From contig CAZPWT010000020.1 in the NCBI GenBank assembly GCA_964590435.1, forward strand, positions 5,667 through 69,666: a stretch of DNA of 64,000 bases, given 5' to 3'. The notes below the pieces were generated by a model, which was not told the DNA's origin, did no database searches, and saw nothing but the letters and a program-made list of their open reading frames with translations. The stretch is from WSZJ01 sp964590435. GTDB lineage: Bacteria; Planctomycetota; MHYJ01; WSZJ01. Position numbers and translations under genes: made by a program. Shown here piece by piece: positions 42,340-51,849 of the stretch. The stretch's first letter is position 1. Each line of letters begins with the position of its first letter.

Positions 42340-43705
42340 AATCCGCGTCCTCGCGGAACTTGTCGAAGTCCACCTCGGTCTTGATGTAGTTCAGGATCGA
42401 GGGCTCCGTCGCAAGATCGAGCGCCTTCCCGAGATGCTCGAGGAACTCCTTCTTCTTTCCCACCGACCCGTAGAACCACGCCATGTTCGTCTCGTAGAAC
42501 TGCTCGTCGACAGGCGGCTTTTCCACGGTCTTGAACATCTTCCAGCCTTCGTCGTCGTGCTTCGCCCGGATCAGGTACCCCGCCAGGATCAGCCGCGTGT
42601 TCCAGTCCTCCGGGTTGCGCTCGACGGAGTGCTTCAGGCACCGGATCGCGTCCTCGAGGAGGTTCGCGTTCTTGTAGTAGATCGCCAGGAGCGTGTAGTC
42701 GTCGGCCTCGGGCTGGAACGTCGCCGCGAGCGCGAGGTCCTGGGAGAGGAGGGCCTCGCTGAAGCGGCGCAGCGTCCGGTAGGAGCTGGCCATTTCGGTG
42801 AGGACCGAGGGAACGACGGACTTCGGCGCGTCGTGGAAGGCGCGGCGAAGCAGGTCGAGCGCCTCGTCGTGCCGGTCATTCGCCTGCAGGTCGCCGACGA
42901 GCCCGAGGATCGCCCGCGTCCGGATCTCGGGGCTCTTCCCCTTGTTCGCGAGCCGCTCGTAGCCCTTCAGCGCTTCGTCGCGTTTCTTCAGCCCGTCGTA
43001 CAGGTACCCGAGCCGCTCCAGCTCGTACGACTCGTTGGCGGGCCAGAGCCGGATCGCCTCGTCCACCTGCTTGAGCGCTTCCGCGTGCTGCTCGAGCGAG
43101 ACGAGATGGCGCCCGGCGTATGAATGCAGAAGCGCCGCGAATTCGCGCGAGGTCAGCGTCTTTCCGTGGCCGACGACGGCGGCGTCCTCTTCGCCCCATT
43201 CGCCCATCGAGCGATAGAACGCGTCCGGATGTTCGACGCCCTTGTTGGTCGTCTCGATGTTGATGCGCGTCTTGCCGTCGTCGAAGCGGGCGAAGGCGTG
43301 GCCCGGGACGGTGACGGCGTGGATCGGGAGGCCGAGCCGCTGGCCGATCACGGCGTAGAGGGTCGACGTCGCGAGGCAGTTCCCCTTTCCGCGCAGGACG
43401 GACGCGGCGAGCGTCGAGTCGCGCCAGTACTTGTTGGAGATGTAGTTCACCTTGCGGTCGAGCAGCAGGACTTCGTACAGCCCCTTCACGACTTCTCGCG
43501 GCTCCGTAACGCCCTCAAGGCGCTTCTTCGCTTTCGCTTCCAGCTCCGCGAGTGCGGCTTTCATCTTCGCGACATCGACGTCGGGCTCCTGCACGACGGC
43601 GAGGTCGAGGCAAGTGTCCGTGAGGTTGACCTCGTCGTCGGCGCGGACGGCGAGCGAGAGGGCGAGCACGAACAGGCAGGCGAGCGGGCGAGATTGGAAG
43701 CGCAC
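42296..43705 (-). CDS. Exported transglutaminase-like (SirB1-type) TPR protein, 469 aa
   Basis: The N-terminus MRFQSRPLACLFVLALSLAV is a signal peptide. Residues about 60-200 match the SirB1-type transglutaminase-like fold with GKGNCLATSTLYAVIGQRLG (Cys) and VPGHAFARFDDG (His), as well as INIETTNKG. From about residue 210 TPR units follow (ANESYELERLGYLYDGLKKR, DYTLLAIYYKNANLLEDAI). The Cys-His pair suggests peptidase or cross-linking activity in the envelope. The substrate is unknown. Confidence 0.75.
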   Translation of the reverse strand: MRFQSRPLACLFVLALSLAVRADDEVNLTDTCLDLAVVQEPDVDVAKMKAALAELEAKAKKRLEGVTEPREVVKGLYEVLLLDRKVNYISNKYWRDSTLAASVLRGKGNCLATSTLYAVIGQRLGLPIHAVTVPGHAFARFDDGKTRINIETTNKGVEHPDAFYRSMGEWGEEDAAVVGHGKTLTSREFAALLHSYAGRHLVSLEQHAEALKQVDEAIRLWPANESYELERLGYLYDGLKKRDEALKGYERLANKGKSPEIRTRAILGLVGDLQANDRHDEALDLLRRAFHDAPKSVVPSVLTEMASSYRTLRRFSEALLSQDLALAATFQPEADDYTLLAIYYKNANLLEDAIRCLKHSVERNPEDWNTRLILAGYLIRAKHDDEGWKMFKTVEKPPVDEQFYETNMAWFYGSVGKKKEFLEHLGKALDLATEPSILNYIKTEVDFDKFREDADFKGLVEKHRKRLVK

Positions 43706-43766
43706 CGTGAAACCTCGTGGGTTTGGGAGTGGAGGTACTTTACCGCGCGAGAGCGAGGGTTCCGTG

Positions 43767-43790
43767 CCTCAACTCTCAACCCTCAACGCC
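43767..43790. repeat. CTCAACN heptamer tract
   Basis: Three units, CTCAACT CTCAACC CTCAACG, form the reverse-complement form of the tracts at 19211 and 40514. They lie in the short gap between the genes at 43705 and 43823, like all other copies in non-coding DNA. Confidence 0.55.
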
Positions 43791-43822
43791 GTTCCTTCGA
43801 CTTTCGACCTTCGACGTCGTCC

Positions 43823-44209
43823 CTACCGCCCCGGCGCCAACATCCTCGCCTCGCGCGCGAGCACCCACCTCCCGTCCCCCCCGCGCCGGTACAGCGACAA
43901 ATTATGCCCCTCCACCCTCACCTCCGGCACCCCCTCCGACGCCGGCACCCGGATCTTCACCGAGAACCACGCGTGCCCCGCATCGCCGTACACCTCGACC
44001 TGCTGGACCTCGCACCGCGTTTCCACTCCCGGCATCGCCCGGTCCCGCGAGACCGCCCACGCTTCCCTCCCCTCCACCGGCGCACGGGCCGGCGCCAGGA
44101 ACACCGCGTCCGGCGCCACCATCGCCGACAGCGCTTCGAAATCGTCCGCGTCGGAAGCGCGGATCCACGCGGCGATCATGTCGCGAAGGGCCTTTTCGTC
44201 GGGAGACAT
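43823..44209 (-). CDS. NTF2/SnoaL-like protein (DUF4440 type), 128 aa
   Basis: ATG 44209 (MSPDEKALRDMIAAWIRA) was chosen because it abuts the stop of the paralogue upstream. The NTF2 cone fold is indicated by the opening helix pattern AIREM-like, FEALSAMVAPDAVFLAPARA, and GHAWFSVKIRVPASEG. These domains bind small molecules or serve as isomerases or dimer partners. It pairs with the related gene at 44209-44604. Confidence 0.75.
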   Translation of the reverse strand: MSPDEKALRDMIAAWIRASDADDFEALSAMVAPDAVFLAPARAPVEGREAWAVSRDRAMPGVETRCEVQQVEVYGDAGHAWFSVKIRVPASEGVPEVRVEGHNLSLYRRGGDGRWVLAREARMLAPGR

Positions 44210-44604
44210 CAGACCTCCATCGCCATCATGTTGGCGGCCAGCGCGATGCACCAGCCGCCGCCGGGGAGACGGCGCAGGATGTTGAGCGAGTCGCCGGAAG
44301 CGCGGAGGACGGGCGCGCCGGGCTCGCGGATGACTTCGGACTTCTCGCGGGTCCAGACGTGGGCCCAGTCGCCGAAGACGGCGATCTCGCGGATGTCGAA
44401 GGTCGCCTTGAATTTCCGGCCGGGTTTCACGGCGCCCAGCACGAAGGCCGCGTACTCCTTGCGGCTGCGGAACGGCGGAAGGCCGGCGATGAGCAGGACG
44501 CCGTCCTCGGCGATCAGCGAAAAGACGGCCTCGTAGTCGGAGGCCTCGGCGGCGCGCGCCCAGGAGGCGATCACTTCGCGGATGGCGGACTCGTCTTCGG
44601 TCAT
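44209..44604 (-). CDS. NTF2/SnoaL-like protein, 131 aa, paralogue of the next gene
   Basis: It opens MTEDESAIREVIASWARAAE and contains SDYEAVFSLIAEDGVLLIAG and FGDWAHVWTREKSEVI, the same plan as the gene at 43823. Its stop TGA shares bases with the ATG of that gene (TGATG), so they are coupled. They probably arose by duplication. The 183 bases upstream to the plus-strand gene at 44788 hold no feature I can support. Confidence 0.75.
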   Translation of the reverse strand: MTEDESAIREVIASWARAAEASDYEAVFSLIAEDGVLLIAGLPPFRSRKEYAAFVLGAVKPGRKFKATFDIREIAVFGDWAHVWTREKSEVIREPGAPVLRASGDSLNILRRLPGGGWCIALAANMMAMEV

Positions 44605-44787
44605 CGGCGCGTTTTCCCGTGGCGGGGAGACGCCATGCTATCGCTGCGGCAGGCTCATGACACGTTCTGCCGCCTCGATGCGGGCGAGAAGCGCGTTCGT
44701 GTCGGCGGGAGGTTCCATGGCGCGCAAATGGTAGCACCGCCCCCCGAAACGGTAAGATCCGCCCGGGGAACCAGGAGAGGGACACGC

Positions 44788-45681
44788 ATGATCGACCGCG
44801 AGACAGGCACCCGCGTCGGACGCCGCCTCTACATCGGCTGGGACGTCGGCGGGTGGCTCGGCAAGACCGACGGTCTCGCCGGGTACGTCTTCGGCCACTC
44901 CGGCGCCATGCTCCGCCGCATCCCCGGGAAGACCGTCTCGCTCTGGAAAGAACTCGAGGGCCAGCGCTGGTCCCTCGAGCGCTTCATCCGCCTTCTCGAC
45001 CCCCAGCTCACCCTCGATCGCTTCGACCGCGTCGTCGTCGCGATCGACGCGCCGTTCGGGATGCCCGCTCGGTTCATCCGCTCCATCCAGTCCGACATCG
45101 CCAAGGTCCCCGAGCCCGAATACGCCTCCGACAAGGTCTCCGACTGGCGCCTCGCCTACCGCGTCACGGACCGGCTCGTGGCGAAGCGCTTCGACGTGAA
45201 GCTCCAGTCGCCGTGCCTCGACCGGCTCACGAACAACATGACGAAGGTGCGCGCGGCGCTGGCGGAGTTCATCCGCGAGAACCCGAAGATGGCCGCGCCG
45301 CCGTTCCGGCCGGACGTGCCGGGAGTGACGCGCATCGCGGCGATCGAAGTGGTGCCGGCGGTGTGGTGGTCGGAGAAGTGGATCAATTTCACGAGCTCGT
45401 GCATCCCGGAGTCGCATCGCGGGGACGACAAGGACGCGCTCGACGCGTCGGTCTGCGCGCTGAACGCGCTCTGGTACGACCTTGCCGTCACGGGGATCAC
45501 GAAGGGCCGCTTCCCTCTCCTCCCGCCGATCGACCCGGGGACGACGCCGGCGCCGGAGGTGGTTCCGAGGAACCTGGTCCCGGAGTCGCTGGCGGAGTAC
45601 GAGCCGGAGAGCACGGCGGAGGACCGCGAGGCGATTGCGCAGGAGGGGTGGATCCAGGCGCCGGACCTCGTCCGCTCCTGA
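44788..45681 (+). CDS. DUF429-like protein (RNase H-like fold), 297 aa
   Basis: ATG 44788 follows GGAGAGG. The N-terminal strand LYIGWDVGGW carries the first Asp of an RNase H-like fold, VVVAIDAPFGMP the second, and DDKDALDASVCALNALWYDL the last acidic helix. VSDWRLAYRVTDR between them is a typical DUF429-like segment. Such proteins are predicted nucleases of unproven role. It ends 22 bases before the large cyclase-ATPase-TPR gene. Confidence 0.65.
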   Translation: MIDRETGTRVGRRLYIGWDVGGWLGKTDGLAGYVFGHSGAMLRRIPGKTVSLWKELEGQRWSLERFIRLLDPQLTLDRFDRVVVAIDAPFGMPARFIRSIQSDIAKVPEPEYASDKVSDWRLAYRVTDRLVAKRFDVKLQSPCLDRLTNNMTKVRAALAEFIRENPKMAAPPFRPDVPGVTRIAAIEVVPAVWWSEKWINFTSSCIPESHRGDDKDALDASVCALNALWYDLAVTGITKGRFPLLPPIDPGTTPAPEVVPRNLVPESLAEYEPESTAEDREAIAQEGWIQAPDLVRS

Positions 45682-45703
45682 GAACTGCGGTTATCCTGAG
45701 GGC

Positions 45704-48700
45704 ATGGATGCGCCCGAGGAACGCCGCACGATCGTGATCCTGTTCGCGCAGGCGGTCGGGCTGGCCGACCTGCCGGAGGGCGAGCGCGCGACCGTCGCCG
45801 ACGAGCTGTTCGGTCGACTGCGGGAGATCATCGAGCGGTCCGGCGGGGTCGTGGACAAGTTCATCGGCGACGTCGTGATGGCGCTCTGGGGCGCGCCGAT
45901 CGCGCACGAGGACGACCCGGCTCGGGCGGCGCGGGCTTCGCTCGCGATGGGAGAAGCCGTCGAGCGCTTCGCGGAGGACCGGGGGCTCCGGCTCGGGATG
46001 CGCGGCGGGATCAACCGGGGCGAAGTGCTGTTCGGGAGCGTCGCGGGCGATCGGCCGACGGCGATGGGCGACCCGGTGAACGTGGCGCAGCGGCTGATGG
46101 CCTCGGCCGAGGAAGGCACGGTCATCGCGGGGCGGCCGGTCGAGCGGCTGGCGCACGGCGTGCTGAGGTTCCGCGCGCTTCCGCCGCTCCGGCTCAAGGG
46201 GCGCGAACAGGAGGTCGAGGCCTTCCTCGTCGAGGGCGAACTCGCCGGTCGGACCGAGATCCGGCTCGTTCCGGATCGCGGCGCCCCGCTCGTGGGGCGC
46301 GAAGCGGACCTCGAGCGGCTGCACGCGCTGGTTGCCGGATGGCACGGAGCGTACGCGGTCGTGACCGGCGACGCGGGAATCGGGAAGTCGCGGCTGCTCG
46401 CCGAATTCCGCAACCAGCTGCGCGCCCGGCAGCCGGACGCCCGGGTCCTCGTCGGGCGGTCGCTTCAGGACATCAAGCTGCCGCGGTTCGCGTTCGGCGA
46501 AATGTTGCGCATCGAGGCGGGCGTCTCCGGCTTCGCGCCGGGGGACGCGGCGCGGCTCGCGCGCTGGGTGGAGACCGGCCTCGAGCGCGCGGTGCCGGAC
46601 CCGGTGCGGCGCGAAAATGCCGCGCACCTGGTGGCGCTTTCACTCGGGTACTCGATTCCCGGGACGCGCGTGAAGGACATGGAGCCGGCGCGCTTCGAGG
46701 CGGAGACGCGGGCCGCGTGGGCCGACTGGTTCCGCGCGCGGGCGGCCGGCGGACCGCTGCTCCTGTGCGTCGAGGACCTGCACTGGGCCGACGACGGGAC
46801 GCTCGCGCTGCTCGAGACCCTCGCGGCCGACCTCCGCGGCGCGCCCGTCGCCATCCTCGCGACATCGCGGCCGGAAGGACGACGCCCGGCCGGTTTCGAG
46901 AGCGTGGCGCTGGGCGACCTCGGAAGCGAGGCCGCGCTCCGGCTCGCCGAGAACGCCTTCCACGCCGCCGTCACTCCCGAACTCGCGACGTTTCTCGCCG
47001 AGAAGTCCGGCGGCAACCCGTACTACCTCGAAGAGCTCGTCCGGTTCCTCAGCGAAGAGAAGCTCGCTTCCGGCCGCCCCGTCCGGCTCGACGTCGCCCC
47101 TTCGCGCCTCCCCGACGGCATCCAGGGGCTCCTCGTCGCGCGGCTCGACGCGCTTCCCGCGCCGGATCGTGGCGTCCTCAAGGCGGCGGGCGCGATCGGC
47201 CGCGTGTTCTGGCTCCACCTCACGGGACACCTCGCCGGCGCCGACGCCGGCCCGGCGCTCGAGTCCGCCCGCCGCCGCTCCATGGTCTACCCGCAGGGCG
47301 ACTCGATGCTGCCCGACGACCCGCAGTGGACCTTCAAGCACGCCCTCCTGCGCGACGCCGCCTACTCGCTCCTGACCCGCAAGGACCGCCGGCGCCTCCA
47401 CGCCCTCGCCGGCGACCGGCTCGAGGCCCTCGCGGAGAAGGCCGGCCGCCGCGTCCGCGCGCTCGCCGCTTCCCACCGCGAGGCCGCGGGCGAAGCCGCC
47501 GCCGCCGCGCGACTCTGGCTCCAGTGCTCGGCAGAAGCGTTCGCCGACGCGTCGTACGTCGAGGCGCTCTCCGGCGCCCGCGACGCCTCCCGCCTGGGCG
47601 GCGGCGCCGAGGCCCGCCTCGCCGCGGCCCGCGCCCTCGCCCGGGTCGCCCGGTTCAAGGAAGCCCTCGAGGAAACCAGGGCCGCCGGCGAGGCCCCGCC
47701 CGCCATCGCCTCCGGTCTCGGCATCGTCGAGTCGGAAGCCCTTCACGTCCTCGGCGACCTCCCCGGTTCGCTGGCGGCCGCGGAGCGCGCCGCGGCCCTG
47801 GACTCGGGGCCCCAGGCCACCGCCGAGGCCCAACTCTCCCGGGCCCACGCCCTCCGCTCCCTGGGCCGGATGGCAGAGTCGCGGGCGGCGCTTCAGGTCT
47901 GCCTCGCGCTCGAAGGAACCTCGCCCTCGGCCCGCATCCGGGCGCGCCTCGACCTCGCCGACCTCGACGAACTCGCGGGACGCACCACCGAAGCGCTCGA
48001 GGACGCCCTCGCGGCGCTCGCCGACGCCCGCGCTTCCGGCGACCAGTGGCTCGTCGGGGGCGCTCTCAACCGGGTGGGTTCCATCCAGGAGGGGCTCGGG
48101 AACTTCGCCGCCTCGCTCGCCGCCCACCAGGAATGCCTCGAGCAGCGGACGCGGGCCGGCGACCGCGCCGGCGTCGCCAGCTCCCTCAACAACATGGCCA
48201 ACGTCCAGCTCCGCCAGGGACAGGGTCGAGCCGCAGTGCAGAGTTACCGCGACGCCGTCGCCCTGAGCCGCGAAATCGGCGACAAGCCCCGCCTCGCCAA
48301 GTACCTGGCCAATATCGGCAACGGCGCCTTCCGGCTGGGAGACTACTCCGAAGCGAAAGTCGCCACCCTCGAGGCTCTCGCGATCCAGCGCGAGATCGGC
48401 GAGCTCGAAGGGCTCGCAGGGACGCTCGTGAACTACGGAATTCTCCAGGCCACCATCGGGGAAGTCGGACCCGGGATCGCCTCGTTCGAGGAGTCTCTCC
48501 AGCTCCGGCGCTCCCTCGGTGACGCCGCAGGAGCCGCCGCCTGCCTGAATAACATCGCCCTGGCGTACGTCCATCACGACCGCGACAGGGAGGCCGTGCC
48601 CGTGTACGAGGAAGCGCTTCGCATTCGCCGTGAAATCGGCAACCGCGGCGGAGTCGCCTCGACGCTCGCCAACCTCGGGAGAACCTACGAGACCCTCGGG

Positions 48701-49360
48701 AATCTCCCCAAGGCCATGGCCTGCCTCGAGGAGGCGATGGCGATCCAGAAGGAGATCGGCGAGCGCACCGGCCTCGCGAACACCCTGAACTACCTTGGCA
48801 CAACCCTCCTCGCGGCCGGTCGCCCCGAGGAGTCCCTTCAGGCCCATCGCGATGCGCTCGCGATCTTTGAGCCGACTTCGGAGCGATCGGGGACCATCGT
48901 CAGTCTCCATGGGATCGGCAGCACGCTGCTCGAGATGAAGCGGTTCGAGGAGGCCCTGGAGGCCGGCCGCAGGGGTCTCGCAATCGCGCGCGAAATGAGG
49001 CACCTGTCCGCCCTGGCCGGGTGCATGACCGTCATCGCGCTTGCCCAGCATGGACTTTCGCGGCACGCCGACGCGCTGGCCACCTGGAGGGAGGCTGAGA
49101 TCCACGTGGCCAAGCTCCAGAGCAAGTATGAGCTCGCGAAATGCCGTGACGGGGTGGGCCTGGCGCTCGCCGGGCTGGACCGGCTCGACGAGTCCATGCG
49201 GGCCCACACGGAGGCGTACCAACTCGCGACCGAGGCAGGGGAGGCCAGGCTCATCCGGCATACGGCCGAGAACGCCCTGGGAATCGCCCGCCGGCTGGGC
49301 GAAGCCGACCGGATCGCCTTCTTTCAGTCGGCCCTGGACGCCCCCCCGCCCACGGCCTGA
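45704..49360 (+). CDS. Degenerate cyclase / AAA ATPase / TPR regulator, 1218 aa
   Basis: Residues about 8-180 are a class III nucleotidyl cyclase domain. DKFIGDVVMALWGAP keeps the second metal Asp (Asp56), and MGDPVNVAQRLMASA keeps the Asn/Arg region. The first metal Asp is Gln16 (FAQAVGL instead of FADxxGF), so catalysis is doubtful. A STAND-type ATPase follows with Walker A GDAGIGKS at 222-229, LLLCVEDLHWADD as Walker B, and FKHALLRDAAYSLL near residue 544. About 12 TPRs complete the chain (ALRIRREIGNRGGVASTLAN). It is a signal integrator of unknown input. The TPR-only genes elsewhere match its C-terminal part. Confidence 0.85.
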   Translation: MDAPEERRTIVILFAQAVGLADLPEGERATVADELFGRLREIIERSGGVVDKFIGDVVMALWGAPIAHEDDPARAARASLAMGEAVERFAEDRGLRLGMRGGINRGEVLFGSVAGDRPTAMGDPVNVAQRLMASAEEGTVIAGRPVERLAHGVLRFRALPPLRLKGREQEVEAFLVEGELAGRTEIRLVPDRGAPLVGREADLERLHALVAGWHGAYAVVTGDAGIGKSRLLAEFRNQLRARQPDARVLVGRSLQDIKLPRFAFGEMLRIEAGVSGFAPGDAARLARWVETGLERAVPDPVRRENAAHLVALSLGYSIPGTRVKDMEPARFEAETRAAWADWFRARAAGGPLLLCVEDLHWADDGTLALLETLAADLRGAPVAILATSRPEGRRPAGFESVALGDLGSEAALRLAENAFHAAVTPELATFLAEKSGGNPYYLEELVRFLSEEKLASGRPVRLDVAPSRLPDGIQGLLVARLDALPAPDRGVLKAAGAIGRVFWLHLTGHLAGADAGPALESARRRSMVYPQGDSMLPDDPQWTFKHALLRDAAYSLLTRKDRRRLHALAGDRLEALAEKAGRRVRALAASHREAAGEAAAAARLWLQCSAEAFADASYVEALSGARDASRLGGGAEARLAAARALARVARFKEALEETRAAGEAPPAIASGLGIVESEALHVLGDLPGSLAAAERAAALDSGPQATAEAQLSRAHALRSLGRMAESRAALQVCLALEGTSPSARIRARLDLADLDELAGRTTEALEDALAALADARASGDQWLVGGALNRVGSIQEGLGNFAASLAAHQECLEQRTRAGDRAGVASSLNNMANVQLRQGQGRAAVQSYRDAVALSREIGDKPRLAKYLANIGNGAFRLGDYSEAKVATLEALAIQREIGELEGLAGTLVNYGILQATIGEVGPGIASFEESLQLRRSLGDAAGAAACLNNIALAYVHHDRDREAVPVYEEALRIRREIGNRGGVASTLANLGRTYETLGNLPKAMACLEEAMAIQKEIGERTGLANTLNYLGTTLLAAGRPEESLQAHRDALAIFEPTSERSGTIVSLHGIGSTLLEMKRFEEALEAGRRGLAIAREMRHLSALAGCMTVIALAQHGLSRHADALATWREAEIHVAKLQSKYELAKCRDGVGLALAGLDRLDESMRAHTEAYQLATEAGEARLIRHTAENALGIARRLGEADRIAFFQSALDAPPPTA

Positions 49361-49430
49361 CCGTGCACCGCTTCTCGACATTGCCCCGACTTGCTACATT
49401 CCTCCCACGTTTCCAAAAGAGGGGAATCCC

Positions 49431-50723
49431 ATGCGCCGCTTCTCCACCACCGCCATCGCCGCCCTGTTCGCTTCCCTGCTCCTCGTGCGCTCCACGGCCC
49501 ACGCGCAAGGGATGCCTGCCGACCTGCCGCCGAAGATCAACCAGGCGATCGACAACGGGGTGAAATGGCTGAAGACGCGCCAGATCAAGGACGGCGCGGA
49601 GAAGGATTCGTGGGGGACGGGGAACAACCCGCTGTATCCGGGGGGCGCGGGGCCCGCGCACCCGCTGTACATCGGGATCACGGCGTTCGCGCTGTACACG
49701 CTGCTCGAGTGTGACGTGGACCCCGAGGACCCGACGATCGTGAGCGGGATGGACTACATCAAGCGCAACATCGACCCGAACTTCAACGTGGGCGGCGTCG
49801 GGGCCGGCGGCGGCAAGATGCAGTGCATGTGCTACGAGGCCGCGGTCCTGATCATGATGATCGAGTCGTACTACGACGCGAAATGGGAGAAGGGGATCCG
49901 GGCGCAGAAGAAGGACCCGAAGAAGGAGAAGCGGCCGACGCCGAAGCTGGACGCTGAGCACGACACGTGGTGCAAGGGCGCGGTCGGGTTCCTCGCGGGG
50001 ACGCAGTCGCGGACGGGCGGCTGGCGCTACGGCCCGCCGGCGTTCCCCTCCCCGCTGGGCGTCGACCAGGACACCTCCTCCACGCAGATCGCCCTTCTCG
50101 GCCTCGTCTCCGCGGTGCGCATGGGCCTGCCGGTGGACGACAAGGTGTTCCACACGGCGGTGATCACGACGCTGGAAAACCAGTCGAAGGACGGCCCGCC
50201 GGCGAAGCCGAAAAAGCCCGCGGACGGGAGCGGGACGATGGTGATGGAGACGGACAAGTGCCGCGGGTGGGCGTACACGCCGAACGCGGGGGACACGAAG
50301 GACCAGCAGGTGTCGGGCGGGATGACGGCGTCGGGCGTGTGCAGCCTGATCATCATCAAGAGCCAGCTGAAGGGTAATCCGCTCTTCAACAAGGACCTGC
50401 AGGCGCGGGTCGAGAAGGGGATTTTCGACGGCCTCGCCTGGATCGACGCGAACTGGACGGTGACGAGCAACCCGGGCGGGCACCGGAGCCACTATTACTA
50501 CCTTTACGGGCTGGAGCGCGTCGGAGTGCTGGGCGGGATCGACATGATTGGCGCGAACGCGTGGTACGTGCAGGGCGCGCAACATCTCGTCGGCGCGCAG
50601 AAGGCAGACGGGCACTGGAACAGCGGGACGGAGCTGGAGCCGGCCGACGTGCTGGATTCGTGCTTCGCGCTGCTGTTCCTGAAGAAGGCGACGATGCCTG
50701 TCGGCGTGGTGCTCACGCGGTAA
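49431..50723 (+). CDS. Exported prenyltransferase/squalene-cyclase-repeat protein, 430 aa
   Basis: ATG 49431 follows GAGGGG. The signal peptide is RRFSTTAIAALFASLLLVRS, ending before AQGMPADL. The rest is the alpha-alpha toroid of squalene-oxidase/prenyltransferase type: INQAIDNGVKWLKTRQIKDG, GAVGFLAGTQSRTGGWRYGP, and GAQHLVGAQKADGHWNSG at the end. In these bacteria such secreted proteins are common and lack a known catalytic DxDD motif, as here. A terminator at 50782 closes the gene. Confidence 0.78.
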   Translation: MRRFSTTAIAALFASLLLVRSTAHAQGMPADLPPKINQAIDNGVKWLKTRQIKDGAEKDSWGTGNNPLYPGGAGPAHPLYIGITAFALYTLLECDVDPEDPTIVSGMDYIKRNIDPNFNVGGVGAGGGKMQCMCYEAAVLIMMIESYYDAKWEKGIRAQKKDPKKEKRPTPKLDAEHDTWCKGAVGFLAGTQSRTGGWRYGPPAFPSPLGVDQDTSSTQIALLGLVSAVRMGLPVDDKVFHTAVITTLENQSKDGPPAKPKKPADGSGTMVMETDKCRGWAYTPNAGDTKDQQVSGGMTASGVCSLIIIKSQLKGNPLFNKDLQARVEKGIFDGLAWIDANWTVTSNPGGHRSHYYYLYGLERVGVLGGIDMIGANAWYVQGAQHLVGAQKADGHWNSGTELEPADVLDSCFALLFLKKATMPVGVVLTR

Positions 50724-50733
50724 CAACGAACGA

Positions 50734-50770
50734 CGAGTTGCGAGTTACGGGTTGCGGGTTGCGAGTAACG
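50734..50770. repeat. GAGTTGC-type heptamer tract
   Basis: Five heptamers run in register: GAGTTGC GAGTTAC GGGTTGC GGGTTGC GAGTAAC. The tract lies just after the stop of the squalene-repeat gene and before its terminator. A related reverse-oriented fragment (CTCAGAACTCGCAACTCAG) is at 50861-50880 beyond the terminator. Confidence 0.6.
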
Positions 50771-50781
50771 GCAGAACGAAG

Positions 50782-50810
50782 ACGGCCTCGATGTTCGAGG
50801 CCGTTTTTTT
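50782..50810 (+). terminator. Rho-independent terminator
   Basis: ACGGCCTCGA (50782-50791), loop TGT, TCGAGGCCGT (50795-50804), then a run of T to 50810. It ends the 49431-50723 gene and separates it from the convergent gene at 50896. Confidence 0.88.
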
Positions 50811-50895
50811 GTACCCAAGGTAGCGGACCATCGACCCGGCGCCCTTCCGTCACGCCGTTCCTCAGAACTCGCAACTCAGCGATCGAATCAACAAG

Positions 50896-51696
50896 TTACT
50901 TGAACTTCGCTTCGTTCGCTTTCCACCACGGGTTCCAGATCGCCATCTGCTGCGGCTGCGTCTTGCCGCTCAAACCCTTCGGCGGATCGTCCACCAGCTT
51001 CTCCAGCGCATTCGACATCGCGATGAACGCCTCGAACGACCCCTCGGGGCGCGCGGGCTGCTGCGACGGGCCGAGCCACTTGTTCAGCCCCGCCCAGACT
51101 TCCTTGATGATCTCCTTGTTCCCCTTGAACGGCCCCGTCGCGTCCGCCGCCGCCTTCGCGATGAACGGCGACGCATTCGTGATGTCCTCCACGAACGGCG
51201 CCGCCGCCGCGGGATCCTTCACCGCCCCGAGATAGTCGTACATCGCCGTCAGCATCTTGAGATTCGCTTCCCACGCGGGCAACTCCGTCGGCTTCTTCGG
51301 CTTCGAGTTCCCCACCAGTTTCTTGTAGTACGCCGTCTGCGACGTCAGCCCCTGCACCGCCACCACCGGGTCCCCCAGCGTCGAGATCTTCTCCGCCGCC
51401 AGGATCTTCACGTCCACGTCCGGGTCCCCCAGCGCCTTCGCCAGCGCCATCGTGATCTTCTTCGATCGCACGTTCATGTGCTTCGTCTGCGCGTCCGCCA
51501 ACCCGTTGATCGCCTCACGCTTCCCGATCATGTCCTTCGTCTTCAGCTTGATGTCCGCTTCCTTGATCGCCAGGTCGTCCGTCGCCTCATGCGTCAGGCA
51601 GACCTTGCCGTCCGCGCAGTTGGCGCAGTCCTCGGCAAGCGCAGGAATCGACGCGAGGGCGAGAAGGGCGATCGTCGCGGCAAGACGGGTCTTCAT
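50896..51696 (-). CDS. Exported HEAT-like protein with a CxxC site, 266 aa
   Basis: ATG 51696 (KTRLAATIALLALASIPALA signal peptide) follows GGAG. The mature start EDCANCADGKVCL has a CxxC plus a further Cys. The rest is helical, with KALGDPDVDVKILAAEKIS and the following GDPVVAVQGLTSQTAYY pattern of HEAT repeats, then a helical domain ending IWNPWWKANEAKFK. Likely a periplasmic scaffold of unknown partner. Confidence 0.7.
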   Translation of the reverse strand: MKTRLAATIALLALASIPALAEDCANCADGKVCLTHEATDDLAIKEADIKLKTKDMIGKREAINGLADAQTKHMNVRSKKITMALAKALGDPDVDVKILAAEKISTLGDPVVAVQGLTSQTAYYKKLVGNSKPKKPTELPAWEANLKMLTAMYDYLGAVKDPAAAAPFVEDITNASPFIAKAAADATGPFKGNKEIIKEVWAGLNKWLGPSQQPARPEGSFEAFIAMSNALEKLVDDPPKGLSGKTQPQQMAIWNPWWKANEAKFK

Positions 51697-51849
51697 GGGG
51701 ATCTCCGGTCTGAGGGAATGAAGGTCGCCCTCCAGAGTGCGATTTTTGCCGGGGCGAGTCAACGGGGGCATGGCGTTTGCGATTCCAACCGAAGCGGAAT
51801 CAAACGCACGGAAACGGCGTTTTGAAGGCGGGGGAAGGAGAATGTGTCC

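Noticed and set aside
44638..44718. 26-codon minus-strand frame (MEPPADTNALLARIEAAE...)
   Set aside because: It has protein-like composition but no ribosome site and is too short to support.
46640..49381. Long minus-strand open frame opposite the cyclase-ATPase-TPR gene
   Set aside because: It is a shadow of the TPR repeats; its apparent periodicity is inherited from the plus-strand repeats.
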